Shown: positions 49,169-57,543 of the stretch, one piece after another
Layout of the letters: the number at the start of each line of letters is the position of its first letter
How positions within the stretch are numbered: position 1 is the stretch's first letter
Source of the DNA: Acidobacteriota bacterium
GTDB lineage: Bacteria > Acidobacteriota > Blastocatellia > Pyrinomonadales > Pyrinomonadaceae
DNA: 64,000 bases
Assembly: GCA_016716435.1 (NCBI GenBank)
Contig: JADJWI010000003.1
Location: forward strand, 124,001-188,000
Direction: 5' to 3'
Translations under genes and position numbers: made by a program
Notes under the pieces: model-generated
Databases searched by the model: none
What the model saw: only the letters and a program-made list of their open reading frames with translations
What the model was told of the DNA's origin: nothing

Positions 49169-51118
49169 ATGCGAACACTCCGGGCTGAACATTCCTGCAA
49201 TTTTTATCTTAGACGGCACGCCGTTTCGGCCGTTATCTTTTTGGCCATTGCGTTTGCTACCGCGCTTCCCGTAGCGGCGCAGGACGTTGCCCTTGAACCG
49301 GCGGAGATCGCCGAAAAGTTTTCGCTCCCGCGCGTCGGCTCGGCCGAAGACTTTGCAAAGGTCGCCCGGACCCTCCACCCCGAAACGCCTTACTCGCTCC
49401 CGCACGCGATGTTCTTTATCGACCGCAAAGAAGGCAACCGGATCTACTACGCCGATTCGAACCGCTACCGCTTTCATAAAGATTTTCTGCTCGCGACATA
49501 TTTAGTTCCGCGCGGTGCCGATGTCTTCAAACCGGTTTACATCGATGAGGACCGAAGATTCATCGTCGGGACGGTCGCCTTTCAGCGGACGGTCGATAAA
49601 TACACCTGGGAGATCTGGGAAGGCGATATGGCGACCGCCGAGCACCTGAAAACGGCACACGAGGTCATCAACCGAACATTCTTTGCCGCTGTCGCGTACA
49701 AGCCGAATTCGACGCGGCAAGAAGATCTCTCGGCCGGGCTCGGGTTTCCGCGGGTGCTGCAGAGCGAGATAATTAAGAATCAGGAGTATGTTGCCCTTAA
49801 TCCGGGCCGTGCCGTCGGGCGTATCCACGTCATCGAAAAGCTCGATGACACGGTCGAGATCGGGGAAAACGAGATCCTTGTGCTTCGCGAGCTACCGATG
49901 TCGCTGCCGCCGGTTCGCGGGATAATCGTTGCCAAGCCTTCGTCGCCGCTTTCGCACGTCAACATCCTTGCTAAGGGCTGGAACATTCCGAATATTTACA
50001 TCAAGGACGCCGACAAGCTTTTTAAGGACAAGCATTCTTTCGTCTGGGAGCTTGAGGCGACGATGACCGAGTACAAGTTTCGCCCGGCCGATACCGAACT
50101 GCTCCGAACCGATTTCAGGTCGCCGGACCAGCAGATACCGCCGGTCGATATGGCCGTGACAAAGCTCACCGGCCTCAAGGAAATGCGGCGGACGGACAGC
50201 GTCGCCTTCGGTGCAAAGGCCGCAAATCTCGGCGAGATCTTTCACGCCAAAGTGCCTGGCATCACCGTCCCGGATGGCTTCTCGATCCCGTTCTTTTGGT
50301 ACGACAAGTTCATGAAGGACAACGGCCTGGACAAGGTCGTTGAAAAGCTGCTCGAGGATTACGATTTCATCCACAACCCGCGTTACCGAAAGCAGAAACT
50401 CGAAGAACTTCAGGCCGCGATCCAGAAGGGCACGATCGACCCAGCACTTCGCCGGCAAGTGTTTTTGCGATGGAAAAAGCAGCTCGGTTACGCCCCCGTC
50501 TTTGTCCGCAGTTCGTCGAATGCCGAGGACCTGCCGAATTTTTCAGGTGCCGGGCTTTACTCGAGCGCGTTCAACATCCGCACCGCCGACCAGATGCTTG
50601 AAGGTATCAAGAAGGTCTGGGGTTCGCTCTGGAACGCACGGGCATATGAATCGCGCGTTCGTAACTACGTGAGCCAGGACGACGTTTATATGTCGGCCCT
50701 GATACAGGTCGGCGTCGATATGGAAAAAGGCGGCGTGCTCATCACCAAAGACCCTTACAACAACGTCAAAGGCGATGCCGTTTATATCAGCTCGGTCTGC
50801 GGACATAATTCGCGGGTGGTCAACAACAGCGGCATCCCGGAACAGATACTTTTCCTCGGCGAGACGAATTCCATCTCGGTCGTTACGCTCTCCGATCAGG
50901 AGAACGCACTTCGCTTTGATGCCCGCGGAGACCTGAAGCAGGTCGTGGACAAATGCGCCGGGCCGAACGGCCGTGTGGTCAGCGATGCCGATGTCCGGCG
51001 GCTGGTCGAAGCCGCACGGGTGATCACCGCGGCCTTTGATTCCGTGCCGCAGGATATAGAATGGGGCATAATGCGCGGTAGAATATACGTAGTTCAAACG
51101 CGGCCCTATGCCGATTAA
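49169..51118 (+). CDS. Exported dikinase-like protein (phosphohistidine + ATP-grasp, glucan dikinase order)
   Basis: Protein of 649 residues. A signal peptide lies in HAVSAVIFLAIAFATALPVAAQ. A novel N-terminal region (about 40-240) follows, then the swivelling phosphohistidine segment RGIIVAKPSSPLSHVNILAK (His near 263). The ATP-grasp PPDK_N domain comes after it (FGAKAANLGE near 350; FVRSSSNAEDLPNFSGAGLY near 450; VDMEKGGVLITKDPYN; IEWGIMRGRIYVVQTRPY at the end). This domain order, His before ATP-grasp, matches plant-type alpha-glucan water dikinase and is the reverse of PEP synthase. Export is odd because ATP is absent outside. Substrate unknown. Confidence 0.85.
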   Translation: MRTLRAEHSCNFYLRRHAVSAVIFLAIAFATALPVAAQDVALEPAEIAEKFSLPRVGSAEDFAKVARTLHPETPYSLPHAMFFIDRKEGNRIYYADSNRYRFHKDFLLATYLVPRGADVFKPVYIDEDRRFIVGTVAFQRTVDKYTWEIWEGDMATAEHLKTAHEVINRTFFAAVAYKPNSTRQEDLSAGLGFPRVLQSEIIKNQEYVALNPGRAVGRIHVIEKLDDTVEIGENEILVLRELPMSLPPVRGIIVAKPSSPLSHVNILAKGWNIPNIYIKDADKLFKDKHSFVWELEATMTEYKFRPADTELLRTDFRSPDQQIPPVDMAVTKLTGLKEMRRTDSVAFGAKAANLGEIFHAKVPGITVPDGFSIPFFWYDKFMKDNGLDKVVEKLLEDYDFIHNPRYRKQKLEELQAAIQKGTIDPALRRQVFLRWKKQLGYAPVFVRSSSNAEDLPNFSGAGLYSSAFNIRTADQMLEGIKKVWGSLWNARAYESRVRNYVSQDDVYMSALIQVGVDMEKGGVLITKDPYNNVKGDAVYISSVCGHNSRVVNNSGIPEQILFLGETNSISVVTLSDQENALRFDARGDLKQVVDKCAGPNGRVVSDADVRRLVEAARVITAAFDSVPQDIEWGIMRGRIYVVQTRPYAD

Positions 51119-51143
51119 AATTAGTTGTTTTTTGGAGACATTT

Positions 51144-51671
51144 ATGAAGAAGATCTCTTTGGTCATTATTGCAGGTTCTCTCTTTGCCGCCGGTTGCAAT
51201 TCCGGAACGGCCGACACTTCCACAGCGGACAACACCGCGAACGCACCGCTGCGTGCCGAGAAAATGGAACCGACGACGCAGCATACTTTCGAGAACATGC
51301 CGGAGAAACCGGTTGGGCCAGTCAAGCCGACCGGCGGGAAATGGAGCGCAAATGGCGACCCGATAGACACAACCGATCTTGACAAGGCCATCGCCGATGC
51401 CGAAAAGAATCTCAAGGCCAAGCCGAACGACACGGCCGCAAAGGCCGCCGCGGTCGATGCCTATTACGAACGCGGATTTGCGCTGACCGAGGCTCGGCAA
51501 TATGCCGCGGCCCTCGGCGATTACCGCCGGGCCCTGAAGATCGACCCGAACCACGAGGATTCGAAAACCTGGCAGCAACAGATCATCGGCATCTACGAGA
51601 TGATGAAAAAGGACTATCCGAAACCGGGCGAAGAACCCGCACCGCTGCCGTTCAAGAAAGAAGGAGCGTAA
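51144..51671 (+). CDS. Lipoprotein with tetratricopeptide-like repeat
   Basis: Protein of 175 residues. The lipobox is in SLFAAGC. A Thr/Asn-rich linker is followed by a helical region: DLDKAIADAEKNLKAKPNDT and RQYAAALGDYRRALKIDPNH are TPR-like helices. The start ATG has TTGGAGA upstream. It follows the exported dikinase-like gene by 25 bases and may be its partner. The stop codon directly precedes an octad array. Confidence 0.8.
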   Translation: MKKISLVIIAGSLFAAGCNSGTADTSTADNTANAPLRAEKMEPTTQHTFENMPEKPVGPVKPTGGKWSANGDPIDTTDLDKAIADAEKNLKAKPNDTAAKAAAVDAYYERGFALTEARQYAAALGDYRRALKIDPNHEDSKTWQQQIIGIYEMMKKDYPKPGEEPAPLPFKKEGA

Positions 51672-51814
51672 GAAGGTGAAAATGTAAGAAAGTGAAAAGG
51701 TGAAAAAGGGGTGGACCGTTCAGCGGCCGGCGAATGTTTTCCAAGTCTAAGTTCTACCCTTTTCACTTTCTAACATTCCCACTTTTTCACTTTTCCCCTT
51801 TTTAACTTTTTCAC
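51672..51814. repeat. Facing inverted octanucleotide arrays (TTTTTCAC word)
   Basis: Left: GAAGGTGA AAATGTAA GAAAGTGA AAAGGTGA AAAAGGGG (51672-51711). Right: CTTTTCAC TTTCTAAC ATTCCCAC TTTTTCAC TTTTCCCC TTTTTAAC TTTTTCAC (51759-51814), seven units in perfect 8-base register. Complementary arms separated by 47 bases. The left arm starts right after a stop codon. The rest of the 198-bp gap is AT-rich leader before efp. Confidence 0.85.
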
Positions 51815-51869
51815 AGGCATTTAATACACTGTTGAGTTCGATTTTCGACATTAGTTTCAAACAACATCT

Positions 51870-52433
51870 ATGGCAATTTCAGCAACCGACATGAGAAAAG
51901 GCATGGTGATCCTCCACGAAGGGGCACCGGTTAAGGTGATGGACTTTCATCACCACACGCCCGGCAATCTGCGGGCGATGGTTCAGGCGCGGCTTCGTAA
52001 CTTGCTCACGGGCAATTCGTTCGAGTACCGCTTTCGCTCGAATGAGGCGCTCGAGCGCATCGTTCTTGAGCAGCTAAAGATGGAGTATCTTTATTCTGAC
52101 GGCTCGCATCACCACTTCATGAACCAGGAGAATTATGAGCAGGTGGCGCTGACCGAAGAAGAACTCGGCGACGCGGCCCAGTGGCTAATGCCAGGCCTGA
52201 CGATCGAGGTCGAGTTTTACAACGGCACACCGATCGGCGTTGAGCTTCCGGCCTCGATGGAGCTGACCGTCACCACTACCGAACCGCAGCTCAAAGGTGC
52301 GACCGCCTCAAACTCAAACAAGCCAGCAACGCTCGAAAACGGCGTAACGCTAATGGTGCCGCCCTTCGTCGCCGAGGGCGAAAAGATCAAGGTCAACCCC
52401 ACAGAATCGCGGTATATGGAAAGGGTCAAGTAG
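51870..52433 (+). CDS. efp: Translation elongation factor EF-P
   Basis: Protein of 187 residues that relieves ribosome stalling at polyproline. Domain I has the loop HHHTPGNLRAMVQARLRN; the position of the lysylated Lys34 of E. coli is Asn, with an Arg two residues later. Domain II and III follow (QLKMEYLYSDGSHHHFMN, KVNPTESRYMERVK). The tip differs from known modified types. Monocistronic with its own terminator. Confidence 0.95.
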   Translation: MAISATDMRKGMVILHEGAPVKVMDFHHHTPGNLRAMVQARLRNLLTGNSFEYRFRSNEALERIVLEQLKMEYLYSDGSHHHFMNQENYEQVALTEEELGDAAQWLMPGLTIEVEFYNGTPIGVELPASMELTVTTTEPQLKGATASNSNKPATLENGVTLMVPPFVAEGEKIKVNPTESRYMERVK

Positions 52434-52459
52434 TTGCAGAGTTGTAGAGTTTGCGAAGT

Positions 52460-52496
52460 TGCAGAGTTTGGAGCCGCTTCTAAACTCTGCATTTTT
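52460..52496 (+). terminator. Intrinsic terminator of efp
   Basis: TGCAGAGTTT (52460-52469) pairs with AAACTCTGCA (52482-52491), followed by TTTTT. The preceding GTTGTAGAGTTTGCGAAGTTGC is an 8/9-base degenerate array of the same word, so the terminator is built from the repeat. Confidence 0.85.
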
Positions 52497-52516
52497 ATGT
52501 AAACTCAGGTTCGGCA

Positions 52517-53851
52517 ATGTACTTCATCTACAGCATCTTGCTTTCGACCGCATTCGTGCTGATGCTGCCGCTGTTCCTCGTGCGGCGGGAGAAGTATGCC
52601 GCGGGGTTCAAGCAACGGCTCGGAAATTATCCCGAATTCAAACACGACGGCCGGAAGGTCATTTGGCTCCACTGCGTCTCGGTCGGCGAGGCGAATGCGG
52701 CACGGCCGCTGGTCGATGGACTGCTCAGCGAATTTCCCGGCCATCGAGTAGTGATCTCAACCACAACAAGGACCGGGCAGCAGCTCGCGGAGAAGATCTT
52801 TGCAGGCAAGGCTGAGGCCGTTTTCTACTTCCCTTTCGATTGGAAATTCTCTGTCCGGCGGGCTCTGAACCACTTCAAGCCCGCGGCTGTTCTGCTGATG
52901 GAGACCGAGATCTGGCCGCGGTTCATCAGCGAAGCGAAGCAGAGCGGGGCGAAGGTCGCGATAGTCAACGGCCGGCTATCCGAGCGTTCGTTCGGACGAT
53001 ATGGAAAGGTGAACGGCTTTTTGAAACGCGTGCTCGCGGACGTGGATCTCGCCCTGATGCAGGGCGGTGACGACGCCAACCGCCTCATCTCGCTCGGGCT
53101 CGCCGCCGCAAAAGCGAAGGTAACCGGGAACATAAAATTTGACATCGCCGATGACCCACGGGAGCAGGAAATCGCAGCGGAGCTAAACGCACGCTTTCGG
53201 TTCGATGACGGCCGGCCGGTCATCGCCGCCGCAAGCACACACGAACCCGAAGAGCGATGGCTGCTCGATGCCTTTTGCTCGATTCTTGCGGGCGAAGCGA
53301 AGAAAAAACCGCGGCTCGTGATCGCCCCGAGGCACCCGGAAAGGTTCGGTGATGTGGCTCGGCTGCTTCGTGAATTTCGCGACGACGAAGCTTGCGAATT
53401 CAAGCGCTATCGCACCGCCCGGCGGAGCGATGCACCGAGCGATGCAGACACCGAAGCCGACATCATCTTGCTCGATTCGATCGGTGAGCTGCGTGCTCTT
53501 TATCAGCTGACGTCGATCGCGTTCGTCGGCGGTTCGCTCATACCGCACGGCGGCCAGAGCGTGCTCGAACCCGCGGCCGCAGGTAATGCCATCATTACCG
53601 GCCCGCATACGTTCAATTTTGCCGACGTGATGCGTGTCTTCCTCAAGAACAACGCCGTCATCCGGCTTCCCGAACAATCGAACGAGGCCATTCCCGACGA
53701 CCTCTTTATGCATATTTCGGACCTGCTCGAAGAACCCGAGGAACGCGCTGAACTTGCCCGAAATGCCCGGGCTGTGATCGAAGCGAACCGCGGAGCAACG
53801 GAGAGATCGGTCTTGGAGTTAAGCCACCTCCTAGAGGCTCTGAGAAAATGA
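52517..53851 (+). CDS. waaA: 3-deoxy-D-manno-octulosonic acid (Kdo) transferase
   Basis: Protein of 444 residues that adds Kdo to lipid A precursor at the inner membrane. An N-terminal membrane segment (residues 3-20) is followed by HCVSVGEANAARPLV, METEIWPRFI, TGNIKFDI, APRHPERF and GGSLIPHGGQSVLEPAA, all WaaA/KdtA signatures in order. It overlaps the next gene by four bases and leads an envelope-lipid unit with the GT21-like gene. Confidence 0.94.
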   Translation: MYFIYSILLSTAFVLMLPLFLVRREKYAAGFKQRLGNYPEFKHDGRKVIWLHCVSVGEANAARPLVDGLLSEFPGHRVVISTTTRTGQQLAEKIFAGKAEAVFYFPFDWKFSVRRALNHFKPAAVLLMETEIWPRFISEAKQSGAKVAIVNGRLSERSFGRYGKVNGFLKRVLADVDLALMQGGDDANRLISLGLAAAKAKVTGNIKFDIADDPREQEIAAELNARFRFDDGRPVIAAASTHEPEERWLLDAFCSILAGEAKKKPRLVIAPRHPERFGDVARLLREFRDDEACEFKRYRTARRSDAPSDADTEADIILLDSIGELRALYQLTSIAFVGGSLIPHGGQSVLEPAAAGNAIITGPHTFNFADVMRVFLKNNAVIRLPEQSNEAIPDDLFMHISDLLEEPEERAELARNARAVIEANRGATERSVLELSHLLEALRK

Positions 53852-54222
53852 AGTTCCTGCGAAAACTGTTGGTGCCAAGCTATTCGAGGCGGGCCGATTA
53901 CGACTCACTAGACAGCACGTCCTCTCATTACAGTTTCCCGTGCCCGACGTGTTCGGCTAAGGTAGCGCTCTCTTTCGCAGATGCAATACGGCACTGTTAC
54001 ACATGGGAAGACGAAATTGATCAAATAGACGTGGAATTGATAAAGGACTATTTCGAAATGAACATCGTCGGCAAATCACAAGACGGAGGATGGCCGTCAG
54101 TATTCATAGTCGATTGCAGTAGCTGCAGTTCAAGATTCATGATCTATTTTGGCGTTTCGGAGATATCAAATTCGGTCTATCGTGTCGTCATCCAGTCAAT
54201 CGCCGAAATTTCACCAGAATGA
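53848..54222 (+). CDS. Small zinc-ribbon-like protein of unknown function
   Basis: Protein of 124 residues. CPTC (about residues 32-35) and CSSC (about residues 91-95) form a four-Cys pair suited to zinc. A Tyr/Trp-rich stretch (CYTWEDEIDQIDVEL) lies between. It overlaps both waaA and the downstream glycosyltransferase by four bases. Its base composition is visibly more A+T-rich than its neighbours, suggesting recent acquisition. Family not recognised. Confidence 0.75.
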   Translation: MKFLRKLLVPSYSRRADYDSLDSTSSHYSFPCPTCSAKVALSFADAIRHCYTWEDEIDQIDVELIKDYFEMNIVGKSQDGGWPSVFIVDCSSCSSRFMIYFGVSEISNSVYRVVIQSIAEISPE

Positions 54223-55427
54223 TCATCCAGTTGCTGCTACTTTTTTTGTCGATTCTGCTCGTCTGGTTCAGCTTTAAGTCGTTCCGCGGCGGTGTTGAGT
54301 ATCTGCGTTTCTTTCGCGAGGAGCTGACGAAGCCGCCTTCGGAGTGGGAACCGATGGTCACGATCATCGCTCCGTGCAAGGGTGTTGACGAGGGGATGCT
54401 CGCGAACTTCGACGCTTTGCTCGATCAGGACCTGCCCGAGTATGAGGTCATCTTTGTCATCGACGACGCGGACGACCCGGCCGCCGGCGTGATCGAGCAG
54501 GCGTGGCAGGAGGCCGAGCGGCACGTCAAATTGGTCGTCGCACCGAAAGCGAACGGATCGAGCCAAAAGGTCGAGAACCTTCGCGAAGGTGTTCTCCATG
54601 CCGACCCGAGAAGCGAGGTTTTCGTTTTTGTTGATTCCGATGCACGCCCCTCGCCCGGCTGGCTGCGTGCCCTCGTCGCACCGCTCCGCGATGAAACCAT
54701 CGGTGCCGCGACCGGTTACCGCTGGTTCATCTCCGAAGAGCCGACGCTCGCCTCCGAACTTCGCTCGGCATGGAACGCTTCGATCGCTTCTGCGCTCGGC
54801 CCGAACGAGAAAAGCAATTTCACCTGGGGCGGTTCGATGGCCATCCGCCGCGACACGTTTGAACGCATCGGGATGCGCGACAAATGGCAGAGCACGCTTT
54901 CCGACGATTTTGCCGTTACGCGGGCGATGCGTTCTGCGGGGCTTCGCATCCATTTTGTACCGCAGGCGCTAACCGCTTCGGTCGAAAGCTGCACTTTCCG
55001 CGAGCTTTTCGAATTCACGAACCGCCAGATGAAGATCACGCGGGTCTATATGCCGCAGCTTTGGCTGATGTCATTCTTTGGCTCGGGGCTTTTCAATCTC
55101 GTCATGGCCGCGGCGATCCTGATCGCCATTCTGAGCAAGGCCAACGGCGTTCCCGTCTGGGCGGCTCTCGCAACTCTGTTTCTTGTCTCATTCTTTTCCG
55201 TCGGCAAGGCCGTGCTTCGCCTCTACGCCGTCCGGCTCGCCCTGCCGCAGTTCGGGCCCGAGCTTCGCCGCCAGCAGTTCTCGCAGTACACGCTCTGGCT
55301 CTTCACACCGGCGATCTTCTTCGCAAATTGCGTCGCCGCTCTGCTCTCGCGGGAGATCATTTGGAGGGGCACGCGGTACCGTCTTGTCTCTCACGAAGCG
55401 ACGGCCGTTTTCCCCAAACATCAATAA
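54219..55427 (+). CDS. Membrane glycosyltransferase, GT21/ceramide glucosyltransferase-like
   Basis: Protein of 402 residues. An N-terminal helix anchors a GT-A domain: VTIIAPCKGVDEGMLANFD, VFVIDDADDPAAG, FVFVDSDARPSPGWLRALV (DxD metal site), GGSMAIRRDTFERIG, TLSDDFAVTRAM. C-terminal transmembrane helices follow (VMAAAILIAILS, ALATLFLVSFFSV). Order and motifs resemble ceramide glucosyltransferase and hopanoid enzyme HpnI. It likely glycosylates a membrane lipid. ATG overlaps the previous stop. Confidence 0.87.
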   Translation: MIIQLLLLFLSILLVWFSFKSFRGGVEYLRFFREELTKPPSEWEPMVTIIAPCKGVDEGMLANFDALLDQDLPEYEVIFVIDDADDPAAGVIEQAWQEAERHVKLVVAPKANGSSQKVENLREGVLHADPRSEVFVFVDSDARPSPGWLRALVAPLRDETIGAATGYRWFISEEPTLASELRSAWNASIASALGPNEKSNFTWGGSMAIRRDTFERIGMRDKWQSTLSDDFAVTRAMRSAGLRIHFVPQALTASVESCTFRELFEFTNRQMKITRVYMPQLWLMSFFGSGLFNLVMAAAILIAILSKANGVPVWAALATLFLVSFFSVGKAVLRLYAVRLALPQFGPELRRQQFSQYTLWLFTPAIFFANCVAALLSREIIWRGTRYRLVSHEATAVFPKHQ

Positions 55428-55500
55428 TAACAACCTTTTGCGCACCGTTAGCACCAAAGAGTGGTATATTCCTGTGGGAATTAATGACGCCTGAGGCGTG

Positions 55501-56907
55501 ATGACTGTTATGACCGTAATGAATACTGCTCTGCCCATTTTTCGCCTATTTCTCGTTCTGGTGCTTTTTGTGGCTCCCTCTACCCTCGCGCAAGATAAGG
55601 AGCCCGAAGCCACACCAACTCCGCCGCCGGCCGGTAAGGCCCCGCTCATAATCATTCCCGGTATCACGGGCTCGGAGCTCAAGAACTCGAAGACGGACAA
55701 ACTTGTTTGGTTCACCCGCGGTCGTGATAAGGACGACGACATTCGCCTCCCGATCTCGCCCGACCTTAAGAAGAACCGCGATTCGCTCGTCCCCGGCGAC
55801 ATAATCCGCGGCGTTCGACTCCTCAGGTTCCTGCCCGAGGTTGAGATTTACAACCAACTGATTCAATCGCTCGAAAAACGCGGAGGTTACCGCGAAGCAA
55901 AGTGGGACGACCCGAAGCCCGGCGACGACCAGGACACCTTCTATGTTTTCCCCTACGACTGGCGGGTCGATAACGTAGAGACCGCCCGAAAGCTCATCCG
56001 CGATGTCGAACAGCTAAAGAAAAAACTCGGCAAACCCGATCTTAAGTTCAACATTATCGCCCATTCAATGGGCGGACTCGTTGCCCGCTATGCCGCGATG
56101 TACGGCGATGCGGAACTCCGCAGCGGAACTGTCCGTCCGACCTGGGCCGGTTCAAAGCATCTCGATAAGGTCTTTATGCTTGGGACGCCGAACGAAGGCT
56201 CGGTCAGGGCCCTCGATGCCTTGATCAACGGGATCTCGATCATCAACGGCATTAATTTGCCGTTCGTCCGCGACATTGACCGCTTTGACGTTTTCACAAC
56301 GCAGTCGATATATCAGCTCCTGCCGCACGAAGGCAGCCTAATGGCCTATGACGAAGAGCTGAAGCCCATCGAGCTTGATATCTTCGACCCCGCGACGTGG
56401 GAAGAGTATGACTGGGCGATCTGGAAAGACAAGAAATTTGCAGATAAGTTCAGCGAGGAAGAGCAACGCACTGCCCGGCTCTATTTCCGTGCCGTGCTCA
56501 AACGGGCAAAGGACTTTCAGGCGGCGATCTCGCGTCCGGGCCGCGACAACATTCCCGTAACGTTTTACCTGCTCGGCGCGGACTGCAAGGAAACACCGAA
56601 CGCATTCATCCTCCGCCAGAATGGTAAAAAAGACCGCTGGATAACCCAGTTTGAGCCAAAGTCGTTCAAACGGGACGACGGCACCAAGATCGAGTCCGAG
56701 GAGCTGAAACAGTTACTCTTTTCTGTTGGCGACGGTGTCGTAACGAAACGTTCGCTTGCCGGCGAGAGCACGCTGAAACGCGGCGGCGAGCCCGTCGTCC
56801 CGATCGCCGCGGAGATCTTTCAGTGTGAGACCCACACCCGTTTGGTGACTAATCTTCAGATTCAGGATAGACTCTTCGGATATATGTGGCCCGCGCTTGC
56901 GAATTAG
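55501..56907 (+). CDS. Exported lecithin:cholesterol acyltransferase-like hydrolase
   Basis: Protein of 468 residues. A signal peptide lies in LPIFRLFLVLVLFVAPSTLA. IIIPGITGSELKN is the oxyanion-hole region; IIAHSMGGLVARYAAM carries the nucleophile Ser near residue 190; THTRLVTN near the C-terminus carries the likely His. It should hydrolyse or transfer acyl groups on a lipid outside the cytoplasm. The start lies right after a perfect 6-bp dyad ACGCCT-G-AGGCGT (55487-55499) that contains the ribosome site; GTG at 55498 and ATG at 55519 are alternatives. Confidence 0.88.
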   Translation: MTVMTVMNTALPIFRLFLVLVLFVAPSTLAQDKEPEATPTPPPAGKAPLIIIPGITGSELKNSKTDKLVWFTRGRDKDDDIRLPISPDLKKNRDSLVPGDIIRGVRLLRFLPEVEIYNQLIQSLEKRGGYREAKWDDPKPGDDQDTFYVFPYDWRVDNVETARKLIRDVEQLKKKLGKPDLKFNIIAHSMGGLVARYAAMYGDAELRSGTVRPTWAGSKHLDKVFMLGTPNEGSVRALDALINGISIINGINLPFVRDIDRFDVFTTQSIYQLLPHEGSLMAYDEELKPIELDIFDPATWEEYDWAIWKDKKFADKFSEEEQRTARLYFRAVLKRAKDFQAAISRPGRDNIPVTFYLLGADCKETPNAFILRQNGKKDRWITQFEPKSFKRDDGTKIESEELKQLLFSVGDGVVTKRSLAGESTLKRGGEPVVPIAAEIFQCETHTRLVTNLQIQDRLFGYMWPALAN

Positions 56908-56925
56908 TGGGGCCACGATCCGGCG

Positions 56926-57507
56926 ATGATCAAGAATTTTCTCGATAGCGACCTGCCCGATCCGGTGGAGGAGAAAAAGGCCCGCACCCGCGAGCCCGAA
57001 GTGCTCGGCATTTTTGGCATGGAGCCTGAGCTTGATGAGCCTCGGCGGACCGAGCCCTCCATCGAGATACCGCACGAAGACGAACCTGCTTACGAACGCC
57101 GTGAGCCCTCGGAACCACCAACACCAACAGTCCTTTTACCTTACGAACCGCCGACCGCAGGCGAGAGCATTCGAATGTCCGGCCTTGCATGGTCCGTCGG
57201 CATTACGTTCTTTGGCTCGATACTTTTTATGCTGGTCATTGGCTGGCTGGCCGATACGCTACTCGGGAGTGCTCCGTGGGGCATCGTTGTCGGCGTAGTG
57301 ATCGGCTCGGTCATCGGGTTTGTCCAGCTCTTTCGCATCAATCGTGAGATCTTCCGCCGGAATGCACCTCCGCCCGAGACGACATCACTTTTTTCGGCCG
57401 ATGAGCCCGCGAAAACGCCCGAGCCCGCTCCGCCGATCATGCTTCCGCCCGCCGAAACCGCACCCGAAGACCCACCCCGCCCGGACTATCTGCCGCGCGA
57501 GGATTGA
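56926..57507 (+). CDS. atpZ: AtpZ/AtpI-type membrane protein with acidic extensions
   Basis: Protein of 193 residues. A disordered Glu/Pro/Arg-rich N-terminus (about 85 residues) precedes two membrane helices (GLAWSVGITFFGSILFMLVI and GIVVGVVIGSVIGFVQLF) of the AtpZ family, then a Pro/Glu-rich tail (about 50 residues). AtpZ-AtpI pairs assist ATP synthase assembly or transport Mg/Ca. It leads the atp unit. Most family members are about 80 residues, so both extensions are unusual. Confidence 0.8.
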   Translation: MIKNFLDSDLPDPVEEKKARTREPEVLGIFGMEPELDEPRRTEPSIEIPHEDEPAYERREPSEPPTPTVLLPYEPPTAGESIRMSGLAWSVGITFFGSILFMLVIGWLADTLLGSAPWGIVVGVVIGSVIGFVQLFRINREIFRRNAPPPETTSLFSADEPAKTPEPAPPIMLPPAETAPEDPPRPDYLPRED

Positions 57508-57543
57508 ACTTTCACCAAAGGCAAAGTAAAATTGAGGGTTTGA

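Noticed and set aside
55487..55499. ACGCCT-G-AGGCGT dyad before the LCAT-like gene as an operator
   Set aside because: The 1-base loop and position over the ribosome site make it ambiguous, and a 6-bp dyad at this G+C content is expected by chance several times in the window.
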